64,000 bases of DNA from Notospermus geniculatus. Lineage: Eukaryota; Nemertea; Pilidiophora; Heteronemertea; Lineidae. This document shows, one piece after another, positions 54,865 to 64,000 of this stretch (position 1 is the first letter of the stretch; each line of letters begins with the position of its first letter). The stretch lies in contig NMRB01000642.1 of the NCBI GenBank assembly GCA_002633025.1, positions 177,862-241,861 on the forward strand, in the 5' to 3' direction. The position numbers and the translations under genes were made by a program. A model generated the notes under the pieces. That model was given only the letters and a program-made list of their open reading frames with translations, was not told where the DNA came from and searched no databases.

Positions 54865-55977
54865 CTGAGGTGAAACGTGGGGAAAGTGTGCGGTTTCTTC
54901 ATCCCGAGAACATAAGGGGCCGTATTCATAAAGGGTGTTTAAGACTTACACGCGTGTAACTTCACTAAATGCACACACTTCCACCATGCATTTGACGAAG
55001 TTACACGCGTCTAAGTCTTAAACACCCTTTATGAATACGGCCCAAGGGGTTCTTAGCACTGACTCCCTTCAGTCACATCTAACTTACCTTGGCCACTAGT
55101 TATATCAAATCTTCTAATGCACTTTCATATAATCAATTTTTAGATGTCCGAATTGGGACGCACTCACCTTATTCTGACTCCGAGTCCGATCCAATTCAGA
55201 AACGTTTCTTGTAAACAAAGCACAACTGTATGCATTAAATTTTGCTATGTCGTGGCGGCCGATGTGACCGTTTACCTTTAGGCAATCTCGTCTATAGGTT
55301 AACAGATGCGATCAATGTACATCATACATGTTACTGTATAGTATGACTTATATCCGGCCACCACGGCAAAAGCCAGTTCATGAGCACATCGTGGCGTGTG
55401 ATAAGCAGACGACCATGTGACCAACTGATGTATCTTTTAGTACATGGTGTTCATGCGCTCGGAACTATCGTCAGCCGAGCGGTGATCAAGAGAGCATTTT
55501 GGCGAAAAAAGCCCTTCGCCTGAGTGCGTACGTTTGCTTTAGGTTTCACCCCCCCCCCCCACACACACACTCTTGTTGGCTATACGCATGCTGCACTCAT
55601 TGGTTTCAACCCCCTCCCCCTCGATGTGCGTACGTACTGAATGGACGGCCCCTGAGGTGAAACGTGGGGAAAGTGTGCGGTTTCTTCATCCTGAGAACAT
55701 AAGGGGTTCTTAGCACTGACTCCCTTCAGCCACATCTAACTTACCTTGGCCACTAGTTATATCAAATCTTCTGATGTACTTTCATATAATCAATTTTTAG
55801 ATGTCCGAATTGGGACGCACTCGCCTCGATTCCGATCCAATTCAGAAACGTTTCTTGTAAAGCGCAACTGTATGCATTAAATTTGCTATGTCGTGGCGGC
55901 CGATGTGACCGTTTACCTTTAGGCAACCTCGTCTATAGGTTGGCAGATGCGATCAATGTACATCATACATGTTACTT
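54590..55977. repeat. Tandem duplication preserving an empty insertion site
   Basis: Copy 1 (about 54590-55333) and copy 2 (about 55375-55977) are nearly identical from CAGTTCATGAGC to CATACATGTTACT. Copy 1 alone contains the 127-base element at 54917-55043. Copy 2 keeps the uninterrupted target at 55698-55706. A TATAGTATGACTTATATCCGG segment (55334-55374) separates them. Confidence 0.9.
54917..55043. mobile_element. GGGCC/TATTCATAAAGGGTG MITE with proven AAG target
   Basis: 127 bases, GGGCCGTATTCATAAAGGG to its inverse, arms about 50 bases. AAG occurs on both sides (54914-54916, 55044-55046) and once in the empty copy (55701-55703), so the 3-base duplication and the exact ends are shown directly. 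Confidence 0.92.
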
Positions 55978-56843
55978 TATCATATACCCGAGTACAGTAT
56001 GTTCCACGGTACCGCCTGGAACTGCAGCATTTTTCGTCAAAAACACCGCACAAAAACTAACGAAATCGACGTGGACGAATGCTGGCCGTCCTAAAATCAC
56101 ATTTCATGTTCAATAATACAAGAACTGTTCGACTAATATGCTACAAATCGCCTGAAATCGAAGGGGGATGTCCGCTCCGACCACCATCATGATCCGGGTT
56201 GTGATACACGTTCCGTATCATCCCACTGATATGATACGCCCTCTGTTAACTAATAAGCTTTGATTTAAGGGGCTTTGCGAGGCCTTTTGGCTCACTTTCT
56301 GGAAAGACGCGGCCGTCTCACTCCGCTGGGCTCACTCCATCAACATTCGCGCATTAATACAAAAACAACAGTGCTCTGACATGGCGGATATGCATGCGAT
56401 GATACAACTGGCATAGGTGGGGTATTTTTGTCATTTTTTTGCGCTTCTTGTGAGATTTCCGAGGAAGCAGAACATGCACACTCGTGATGATCTTTTGCCC
56501 CCTCGACCTTCGGTCTCGGGGGTTCCTGGCAAAAGATCACCACTCGTGTGTTCTGCTACCTCGGAAATCCCACTCGTGTGGTTTTATGATTTTGTATAGT
56601 ATGACTTATCCGGCCACCACGGCAAAAGCCCGTATCATATATCATGTATCCTCATTAGACGTAAATATGATGAAAACTTGTTTAGGATCCGAGCAGCGGT
56701 TAAGAATTAATCGCACTTCAAAGGTATGTCATAGCTCCAGTGATAGACCAAATTACAAACTAGATTGATGCACTGTAGTTCAGTAAAAAGTCACTGGACG
56801 GCTCCACTTGAAAAGTGCAACAGCCAACTTGTCACTGGACGGA
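55978..56843. other. No gene; one imperfect hairpin at 56455-56568
   Basis: The hairpin pairs TTTCCGAGG(A)AGCAGAAC and GATGATCTTTTGCC with their inverses around GACCTTCGGTCTCGG. About 50-base arms with bulges. The TATAGTATGACTTATCCGG segment recurs at 56597. Nothing else supported. Confidence 0.45.
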
Positions 56844-57980
56844 CCTTTGCCGAATCTTTATCATAGTAACATCTAATGGAGATACACGATATATCATCCA
56901 GGTTTTCAAGTTGACCCGCTTTTCTAGGTCATGCAGGTCAAAGTTCCATTTTCCAAGATGGTTGCTTGACAGCGGTCTCTGAAATCTGATGATGCTGGAA
57001 TTTGCTGTACACATGAAGGCTACATGTACAGGAAGTTCACAGTTTATTGTTCTTTGATGGAAATTTTCTGAGTCCAAAAACTAAGGAAGGCCAAGTATTG
57101 AAAAAAATGAAATTTATTTGCAACAAAAAGAACAGAGAAGTAATACATAGGAAAGGGCCGAGGCCAGGTGGCATTTTTGGCCCTGGGTACAACTAAAATA
57201 CAAAGTAATGGCGGGAAATTTACATAGAAGAGGACGGGGAAACAGGGAATTAAAGGGAAGGCCAAACAGGGAAGTATGAATGGCATAAATGTCAGATCAC
57301 TTTCATGGCAAGTTCTTGGCCAAGTGCACTATGGATTGATTTTGGGAGGGATCAATTGTATTAGGCGCCTGCTGATCAATTTCACAAAGGCCGGCAGCTC
57401 TGGATCATGATGACATGGCATCAGAGAACCAAATGGCTAACTCCAAACCACAAAATGTGCGTTTGGCAACCATGTATTACCCCTGGCCGGCCTTTCTGAA
57501 ATTGATCAATAGCCTATTACAATAATGATCCCTCCCAAAATCAATCCATAGTGCACTTGGCCGGGAACTTCCATGAAGGTGATCAGACTTTTATACCATT
57601 CAGACGACATGTAGACCTCCCTTTGTGGGCCTAGTTTTTGGACTTTGAAGAAAATTTCCACCAAAGACCAATATTAATAAACTGTGAACTTCCTGTATAT
57701 TTGTTGACGTTCAGAACATTCTAGCTGCAGTAGTTAACGAGCAATGGGCCAATGCCCGATTTCCACGAAGCCACCTGGCGGCTATATTTGAAGTGTGACC
57801 GGACTGAAAATCGCTGTAGACATAGATGGCACCAAGATACACCTAATTTGAACAATCCATCACAAATAACCACGAAATGTGCCACCCAACGGTGGAATTT
57901 TGAAATTTGACCTCTATGACCTTGAAAATTAGGTCAAATCAAAAACCCGCGTGATATGCGATACACCCTCATCAGATGTA

Positions 57981-59025
57981 CAGTCTTGTTCGTATTAATA
58001 TCAACACCTATTATCTCAAATATCTCATAAACCACCAAACCAATTTAAATGCGGTTTTCTGCATAAGGTCAGAAATCTTGTTGACTACAACTGGGCATCA
58101 ATGTTTTTGCACAAGATTCACTTCTTCATTGCGTAATCTGTCATTAAAAAAAGGTCGAAAAAAAACTTTTTTGTTTCTGGATTTTTCACCAAAATTCCTT
58201 GGCCGGAATGAACTTATGCCAAAATAAAGGTGATTTAGCAAGTTACTGTCAAAATACGTGGTTTAGTTTTTGAAAAATTGACGTTTTTGTAAAGCTATAT
58301 CAACACCACTTGTGTTCCACTACCAACAACTTATGAGACGGCCCCTACATAATAATGCAAACCATACACCATGCATGGGTCACTGTATAGGCAGAGATAG
58401 ATGTTGTGACCTGTACTGGTTATTCATGACATTGTATTGCAAAAAGTAACAGGTATTGAGAAAGAACTTAGTAGCCTTTGTCATCTTTGTTTGAAGTTAA
58501 CCAGTGCATGAATTGGTCACTAAAGCCTCCACACACTTGAAAAATTATTATGTAACACTTTTGCCACATAGGACTCAGCGCTGTTCTATAGATCTATGGA
58601 TTTTGTATGCACTGACGGCCTACACAAGGGACATGAAGTATGGTTTGCATTATTATGTAGGGACCGTCTCATAAGTTGTTGGCAGTGGAAGACAAGTGGT
58701 GTTGATATAGCTTTACAAAAACGTCAATTTTTCCAAAACTAAATGGCCGATTTTGACAGTAACTTGCTAAATCACCTTTATTTTGGCATAACTTCATTCT
58801 AGCAAAGGAATTTTGGTGAAAAATCCAGAAACAAAAAAGTTTTTTTTTGGATCTTTTTTCAACGACAGATTACGCAATGAAGAAGTGAATCTTGTGCAAA
58901 AACATTGATGCTCAGTTGTAGTCAACAAGATTTCTCACTTTATGCAGAAAACCGCATTTAAATTGGTTTGGTGGTTTATGAGATATTTGAGATAACAGCT
59001 GTTGATATTAATACGAACAAGACTG
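57981..59025. mobile_element. Tc1/mariner-type foldback inserted in the outer foldback
   Basis: Begins CAGTCTTGTTCGTATTAATA and ends with its inverse. TA flanks both ends (57979-57980, 59026-59027). Arms of about 390 bases match closely, including GACGTTTTTGTAAAGC and CAAGATTCACTTCTTCAT. No transposase. Confidence 0.85.
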
Positions 59026-59303
59026 TACCTATGATAAAAATTTGGGGCCGTATTCAAAAAGGGTGTTTAGCCTAATCAGCGTACAAATTCTGCATTACAC
59101 AGGGTAAAGGCCTAGAAAACTATTGTTCTGCCTTTTGTATGCTGCCTGATCACTGGCATTTACCCACACGATGATCACACGCGTCTATGTTTCCTGCGTC
59201 TTAGTGTGGGAGGAAAAAAGAAAGTGGTGTTCAAATTCTAGACAATCCTGTCTGATCGTTCAACATTTCCTTTGTACTCTTGGACTTAGACGCAAATAGT
59301 TAA

Positions 59304-59547
59304 AGCCTAGTTTATACTTCGACGCACGACCATCGGCGTCCGACGCCCGATCAAATCTGGACGCCGACTTCGCGGAATTGATTCATAGTCCAGCGTACTT
59401 TAGCGACGGCGACCCGTTATGAAACGACTCAAGTAATAACAGCCTCGCGATCGGACGCCGACCAAATCGTACGACGGGGTCGGCGTCAAACGCAAGAACG
59501 CGCGTCGGTCGCCGGCGATGGTCGTGCGTCGAAGTATAAACTAGGCT
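59304..59547. mobile_element. Nested TAA-flanked element rich in CGACG
   Basis: AGCCTAGTTTATACTTCGAC to its inverse. TAA flanks both sides (59301-59303, 59548-59550). The interior repeats CGACG/CGTCG and GGACGCCGA. 244 bases. Confidence 0.8.
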
Positions 59548-59548
59548 T

Positions 59549-59698
59549 AAGGCGGTGACTAGTGCGTACGCGACGCGGAGCGACACGTTTTCTTTTGTGT
59601 TTTTGTGCTCCACTGCACATGGTGCTCAGTGGTGCCTGAAAACACAGAAGAAAACGCGTAGCTCCGCGCCGCGTCGCGCTAGTCTGTCACCGGCTTTA
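59549..59698. mobile_element. Adjacent short inverted-repeat element
   Basis: AAGGCGGTGACTAGTGCG pairs with the inverse of AAAGCCGGTGACAGACTAG. The arms also share GCGACGCGGAGC. It touches the previous element. Confidence 0.65.
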
Positions 59699-60074
59699 GG
59701 CGCGTGTGATTATCATGCGGGTAAACGCCTCTGGTGAAGCACTATACAGACATCAGACAAGAGTTTTCTAGGCCTTTAACCTGTGTAATGTAGAATTTGT
59801 ACGCTGATTAGGCTAAACACCCTTAATCGCGCGATGATCACCCTTTTTGAATACGGCCCTTGGTGATGATCCGAGTAATAGCTAAGGCGAAGTAGCATTT
59901 TAAATATTTTTAGTTTGGCACCCCTGGAATGAAATTGGTCAGAAACTTGACGCATTGATCCCCGGAACCTCCGAAAGATGGCAGCACAACATGGCGATGA
60001 CGTTTACGGATCACGATTGAGATGTTTTATAGTTCGATTTGATGCGTGTGACTTACCGATGTCAGTTCACTATA

Positions 60075-60536
60075 GCTGCGTTCACACTGGGCTTTTTAAA
60101 CGGTTTGAAAACGTTTTAAGATGTTAAAACGGTTTACGGTGCCACACTAGAGGGCTCTTAAAACGGTTTGAAAGCGTTTTAACGAAAACGGTTCTAGAAG
60201 TGGTTTCAAAACGACTTGAAAACTGTTAGGCTAAAACACGTTTGAATGTGGCCCTCTAAGTGTTGTACACATGCGCGATAGATTGGCACATACTTTGGCA
60301 TGTTTGGGCCGACAAATGCAAAATGAGGAAAAGCTCTTCAATTGGCGCATCCATCTAGGAATGATAATAGTAAATCCCATTCATAGATGGCAGCACAGTT
60401 TGACTCGGCGTCATTCCGGCGCGATAAAGCGATTTGAAAACGCTTTGTGATTGTAGTGTGGCGCAGTCGTTCTTGGCGTTTTCCGTAAAACGTTCTCCGG
60501 AAAACGCTTTCAAGTCGGTTTCAGTGTGAACACAGC
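60075..60536. mobile_element. TA-flanked element built from AAAACG
   Basis: GCTGCGTTCACACTG on the left pairs with the inverse of GCTGTGTTCACACTG on the right, with TA at both flanks. AAACGGTTT, AAAACGTTTT and GAAAACGCTTT recur throughout its 462 bases. Confidence 0.8.
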
Positions 60537-60937
60537 TATGATGGGGACCAGTTTGACTCCTACGGTACCAATAAATAAATAGGTAGCATGGCAAGTGGCA
60601 ACTATTGATACATTTTCTGCAGCGAAGGAATGGTGACTTTGAAAGAAATTGATGTTTTAGTTAAAACAGAACACATCCACTACGCCGCAACTAATCATCA
60701 ATGTATGTTTCCGAAATTACGTCAACACGTCATCGTGCAAAATTTAAGGTGGTTTTGATGACGTATGAACATTCTGTGTACTTGCATGATATGGGACCGG
60801 AGCAACAGGGTGATCAATAAAAACGCTCTCAGAACAATTTCTGGACAACCTCCTCTGGTAACACAATACTCCATTTGGCATCTCCGAACCTGCTGCTCAG
60901 TACCGGTATTTCACTTCCAATATCACAAGCACCCTCA
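60537..60937. other. No recognisable feature
   Basis: Short frames only. Nothing supported. Confidence 0.35.
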
Positions 60938-60946
60938 TTTGGTGAG

Positions 60947-61930
60947 GAGTATTGGTAAACAGAGAAATGAAGAAATGAAGAAATCGAGAACTCCCAAGAT
61001 CGATTAGTTAGACCTCGCACGTGTAAGGTCATATAAAAAAAATGTTTGATTAGCATCTTTCCACTCTCAACTTTTGACGAAGGCGGGAGTTTTTTAAAAC
61101 GTTTTATTGAGTTTGAGGATGCAACTTAGTATGGTAACCACGGTAACCATCTTGATAAGGCCGAATTTGATTGGATGTCATGCACTGAAATATAGAGGGC
61201 GCCACAAAGAATGACCTTGACCTATGGAGTGACCTTGACCTCAACTAGACCCAAAAGAGGGCGTTACTCTATCATCTTAGTTCCAAATTCCACCGCTAGG
61301 GGTGCAAAGTCGCGGATGATCACTCGGGAGTACTGGGGTATCTTCGGAATACTTCGGAAATGATCACTCGGGAGTACTGGGGTATCTTCGGAATACTTCG
61401 GAAATGTTCGGCAATTTCCGGTTTTTCGGCCATAACTTTTTTGTCTTTGATCGGAATCGGTCGGAATCTTCGATGACGTCATCACCGACCTTTGACCTTT
61501 CATACCGATTGCCGAACATTTCCGAAGTATTCCGAAGATGCCCGAGTACTCCCGAGTGATCATCCGCGACTTTGCACCGCTAGCGGTGGAATTTGGAACT
61601 AAGATGATAGAGTAACGCGCTCTTTTGGGTCTAGTTGAGGTCAAGGTCACTTCAAAGGTCAAGGTCATTCTTTGTGGCGCCCTCTATATTTCAGTGCATA
61701 CATCCAATCAAATTCGGCCTCATCAAGATGGTTACCGTGGTTACCATACTAAGTTGCATCCTCAAACTTAATAAAACGTTTTAAAAAACTCCCGCCTTCG
61801 TCAAAAGTTGAGAGTGGAAAGATGCTTATCAAACATTTTTTTATATGGCCTTACACGTGCGAGGTCTAACTAATCGATCTTGGGAGTTTTCGATTTCTTC
61901 ATTTCTTGATTTCTCTGTTTACCAATACCC
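60947..61930. mobile_element. Mutator-type foldback with 9-base duplication
   Basis: Ends G(A/G)GTATTGGTAAACAGAG and inverse. Arms of about 460 bases (60947-61410 and about 61490-61930) are close to identical. TTTGGTGAG flanks both sides exactly (60938-60946, 61931-61939). A 9-base duplication with long inverted termini is the pattern of Mutator-like elements. A 60-base block (ATGATCACTCGGGAGTACTG) is duplicated in tandem in the left arm only. No transposase. Confidence 0.85.
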
Positions 61931-61997
61931 TTTGGTGAGTGGGTGCATTGGCTTCATGCACAGTGCCCCCTCTCACTGATACTTTCATTTGCATTAA

Positions 61998-62248
61998 AGG
62001 AGCTAGACGTCCAAGTTGTAAACACTCACTCACTGGTTCTCTATCCACGCGACGCCTGCGGTGCTGCCACCTATTGTCGGTGATTTGTACTGACGTGGAT
62101 ATCGTGAGTGAGTTGCATTGGACCGGGCACCAGTCTAACGATCACGGGGCGCTACTGGTGCTGCCACCTTCACGAAGGAATAAAACTAGTATGCTGGCCA
62201 CTGTTTGTAAACAAACCAGTTTGTTTACAGCTTGGACGTCGAGCTCCT
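61998..62248. mobile_element. TTAA MITE, second full copy
   Basis: 251 bases, AGGAGCTAGACGTCCAAG to its inverse, flanked by TTAA (61994-61997, 62249-62252). It matches 21111-21356 along its length in reverse orientation. Confidence 0.88.
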
Positions 62249-62617
62249 TTAATGCAATCTTTGAACCCCTGGGGGCAGTGCCCCTAGCACTGCAACTTCT
62301 GTTCCTACAATGAATCTTTTCACTTTTGCATGTCATCTTTCTTCTACATATTCAGGTCATCTCCACTCCTAGAACAAAATATTAACTCCTCTGGTTCAGA
62401 TAACCCTGGGTGACAGATCATTTGACCTAGTGCCACATATGTACCAAGGTTGGTGTCAATAGGTCCAGTGGTTACAAAACGTGCCCTGCTAACAGACTAC
62501 GACGGACATGACAGACGACGGACACCGCGTGACGAGTAGAGCTGACAGGTGAGCTAAAAATAACGTGGTCCTCAATGGATTGGTTATACTGAAATAGGCT
62601 CGATAATATTCTACATT

Positions 62618-62968
62618 GCGGAGCAGCGTGGTCTAGTGGTTAGCGAGACGGACTCCTGATGATCAGAGGGTCCTGGGTTCGATTCCCATTAATGACAAAA
62701 AACACGCTCGCTTGTGACCTTGAGCAAGTCACTTTGCCTCACTTGTTTCACCCCACACAGGTGTAAACGGGGTACCTGGCTGGTAGTGATGGTTTATGCG
62801 AATGTTAGTCCAAGAGCGCTGAAATCGGCTGCCGGGACTGTAATACTCCCAGGGACTGGAGAAAAGAAATTGGAATGAACAGTCCTTTAGTTGGGGTATG
62901 TAAAGCGCATTGAGGAGTCCAACTGGAAATGCGCTATGTAAGAACGGCATTATCATTATTATTATTAG
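62618..62968 (+). mobile_element. tRNA-derived SINE with L2/CR1-type tail
   Basis: The head has A-box TGGTCTAGTGG and B-box GGTTCGATTCC. The body is conserved-looking, with TTGAGCAAGTCACTTTGCC. The 3' part has AAAGCGCATTGAGG and AATGCGCTATGTAAGAA followed by ATTATTATTATTA. This head-core-tail layout is that of animal SINEs mobilised by L2/CR1-like LINEs. It is not a functional tRNA gene. Confidence 0.85.
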
Positions 62969-62972
62969 AAGT

Positions 62973-63360
62973 CTAGCGTCCAATGGAAATACCTAGTAAG
63001 TCACATTTTTGGAAAAAAAATGAGTTAAGGCCAGATTTGTACTTACTAGGTATTGTTTCATCATAATAAACAGTTTTTGTTTGCAAAATGTTCACCAAAA
63101 CCTCGGAAAGACAGTGGTGCACTTACTCGGTTTTTACGTCTAAGTCATCAGAATTGTGACTTACTACGTTTTTACCTTTGCAAATTCAGTATGAAATCAG
63201 AGGAAAAACATAGCAAATTGCATTTAATCCTATTGTATGACATATTTTTATTTAGGAGTGTTTTCCACAACAAAACTCTTCCAAGTTGTCATTCCACATA
63301 AACCCATTTTTCTCGAAAACAACAAAATGTGACATACTAGGTATTTCCATTGGACGCTAG
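62973..63360. mobile_element. Inverted-repeat element with AAGT duplication
   Basis: CTAGCGTCCAATGGAAATAC to its inverse. AAGT flanks both sides (62969-62972, 63361-63364). TTACTAGGTATT and TTACT(A/C)GGTTTTTAC words recur inside. It lies directly after the SINE tail. Confidence 0.8.
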
Positions 63361-63364
63361 AAGT

Positions 63365-64000
63365 GTCGCTGGGTGAATCGTTTTTTTCGGGTTAACCGAA
63401 ATCCTTGTGACAATGACTCCATACTGCAAAATACAACCACATTATACAAAACACATTGTTTTGCAAAGTTCGGTATACTGGCGCTTCGCTAGTTAGCTTT
63501 AAAATAAACATGCCCTATGGTGATCTCTTGAATATGTTTGTTCAGCCTTCTCGGTACCGATGGATGACAGTTAAACGTCGGTTACCCCACCCCCGTCCCA
63601 AATGCTGCCACATAAAGCATATGATGTCTCTAGATGCTCCATAATGATACTCCAAAAGTGAACTCACTATAGAAACTGAATGTACATGTAAAGCTACGTG
63701 TACATCTACAACAGATGTTTTTGCTGCCATGTCAGATCTTTCTGGGACAAGTCCTTTTTTTGTTTGACACGGCACCATGAAATGTAGTAACTTCACTGAT
63801 TTATCGAACAATATCAACTTAACGAATATAATTTCATGCTTAGGGTGTCCTTTGGGAAGTTGATATGATGCAGAGGAATGAGGAAAAGATACCTTAACCA
63901 TGTTTGCCTCTTGATAACCTATGACCAAATGATACGAAGTAATTTTCAGGAATGATTTCTCTCGTTTTGGAGAATAATATGCAAAAATTACGTCCACATC
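63365..64000 (-). other. No gene called; one 151-codon minus frame reaches the window edge
   Basis: A minus-strand frame (63542-63997) is open for 151 codons and may continue past the edge. It has no recognised domain, and its second half overlaps low-complexity GTACATGTA sequence. It could be a partial exon or chance, and is left unnamed. Confidence 0.3.

Larger units (their letters stand above)
59045..59859. mobile_element. GGGCC/TATTCAAAAAGGGTG element, TTG duplication
   Basis: An 815-base element flanked by TTG (59042-59044, 59860-59862). The ends GGGCCGTATTCAAAAAGGG and inverse, plus GTTTAGCCTAATCAGCGTAC inverted arms. It carries two further short inverted-repeat elements (59304 and 59549). 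Confidence 0.85.
56844..59872. mobile_element. Outer foldback, old and interrupted twice
   Basis: The left arm (from GGACCTTTGCCGAATC, then TAACATCTAATGGAG and TACAGGAAGTTCACAG to 57095) pairs with 57625-57980 and, after the insertions, with 59028-59044 and 59863-59872. A second inner hairpin lies at about 57290-57600 (GATCAATTTCAGAAAGGCCGG-type arms). Arms are about 75-80% alike by eye, older than their insertions. Confidence 0.65.

Noticed and set aside
62618-62700. Functional tRNA gene
   Set aside because: A and B boxes are present, but the sequence continues into a SINE body and LINE-type tail and lacks a proper acceptor stem.

Overview
The window is accessory genomic DNA from an animal. 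The best guess is a marine invertebrate deuterostome (echinoderm, hemichordate or amphioxus). The grounds are a high density of short inverted-repeat transposons, tRNA-headed SINEs, a CR1/L2-type LINE, a Tc1 relic, frequent TACATGTA and AGGCCTA words, and intron-style splice sites. There is no prokaryotic signature. Three single n characters (4085, 6024, 50324) and a 345-base N run (40097-40441) mark joins in a draft assembly. The species cannot be named from the sequence. Layout. 0.1-5.4 kb: small TTAA element, two tandem duplications and a 70-odd-base minisatellite. 5.4-5.65 kb: a candidate exon. 5.8-16.7 kb: a dense run of non-autonomous inverted-repeat elements, several built almost entirely from one short word. 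18.3-22.7 kb: a cluster and nesting of such elements, plus a degenerate Tc1 transposase. 25.5-29.2 kb: a broken LINE reverse transcriptase split by two later insertions. 29.4-30.5 kb: a CCACCGGTGG-rich element with an exact 5-base target duplication. 31.1-31.9 kb: a Tc1-type foldback. 32.06-41.28 kb: the main object, a DNA transposon with terminal inverted repeats of about 1.4 kb and one long open frame for a roughly 1574-residue protein. That protein has N-terminal Cys/His modules and a C-terminal XPG/FEN1-like PIN nuclease domain, so I class it as Academ-like. 43.6-50 kb: foldbacks, a candidate exon, and a second long-inverted-repeat element whose two arms both carry a relative of the N-terminal Cys/His module. 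50.6-54.2 kb: a candidate exon, a foldback, and the best host gene in the window, the last exon of a small secreted cysteine-rich peptide with a poly(A) signal. 54.4-64 kb: a tandem duplication that preserves an empty insertion site, a four-level nest of elements, a foldback with a 9-base target duplication, a SINE and further short elements. How the parts relate: almost nothing here is a pathway. The window records repeated transposition, and nesting gives the order of events. At least sixteen elements share termini of the form GGNCC-N-TATTCA and, where readable, 3-base target duplications, although their interiors are unrelated. Three of the predicted 3' splice sites lie within about 25-110 bases of one of these elements. 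No rRNA, CRISPR array or canonical tRNA gene was found.
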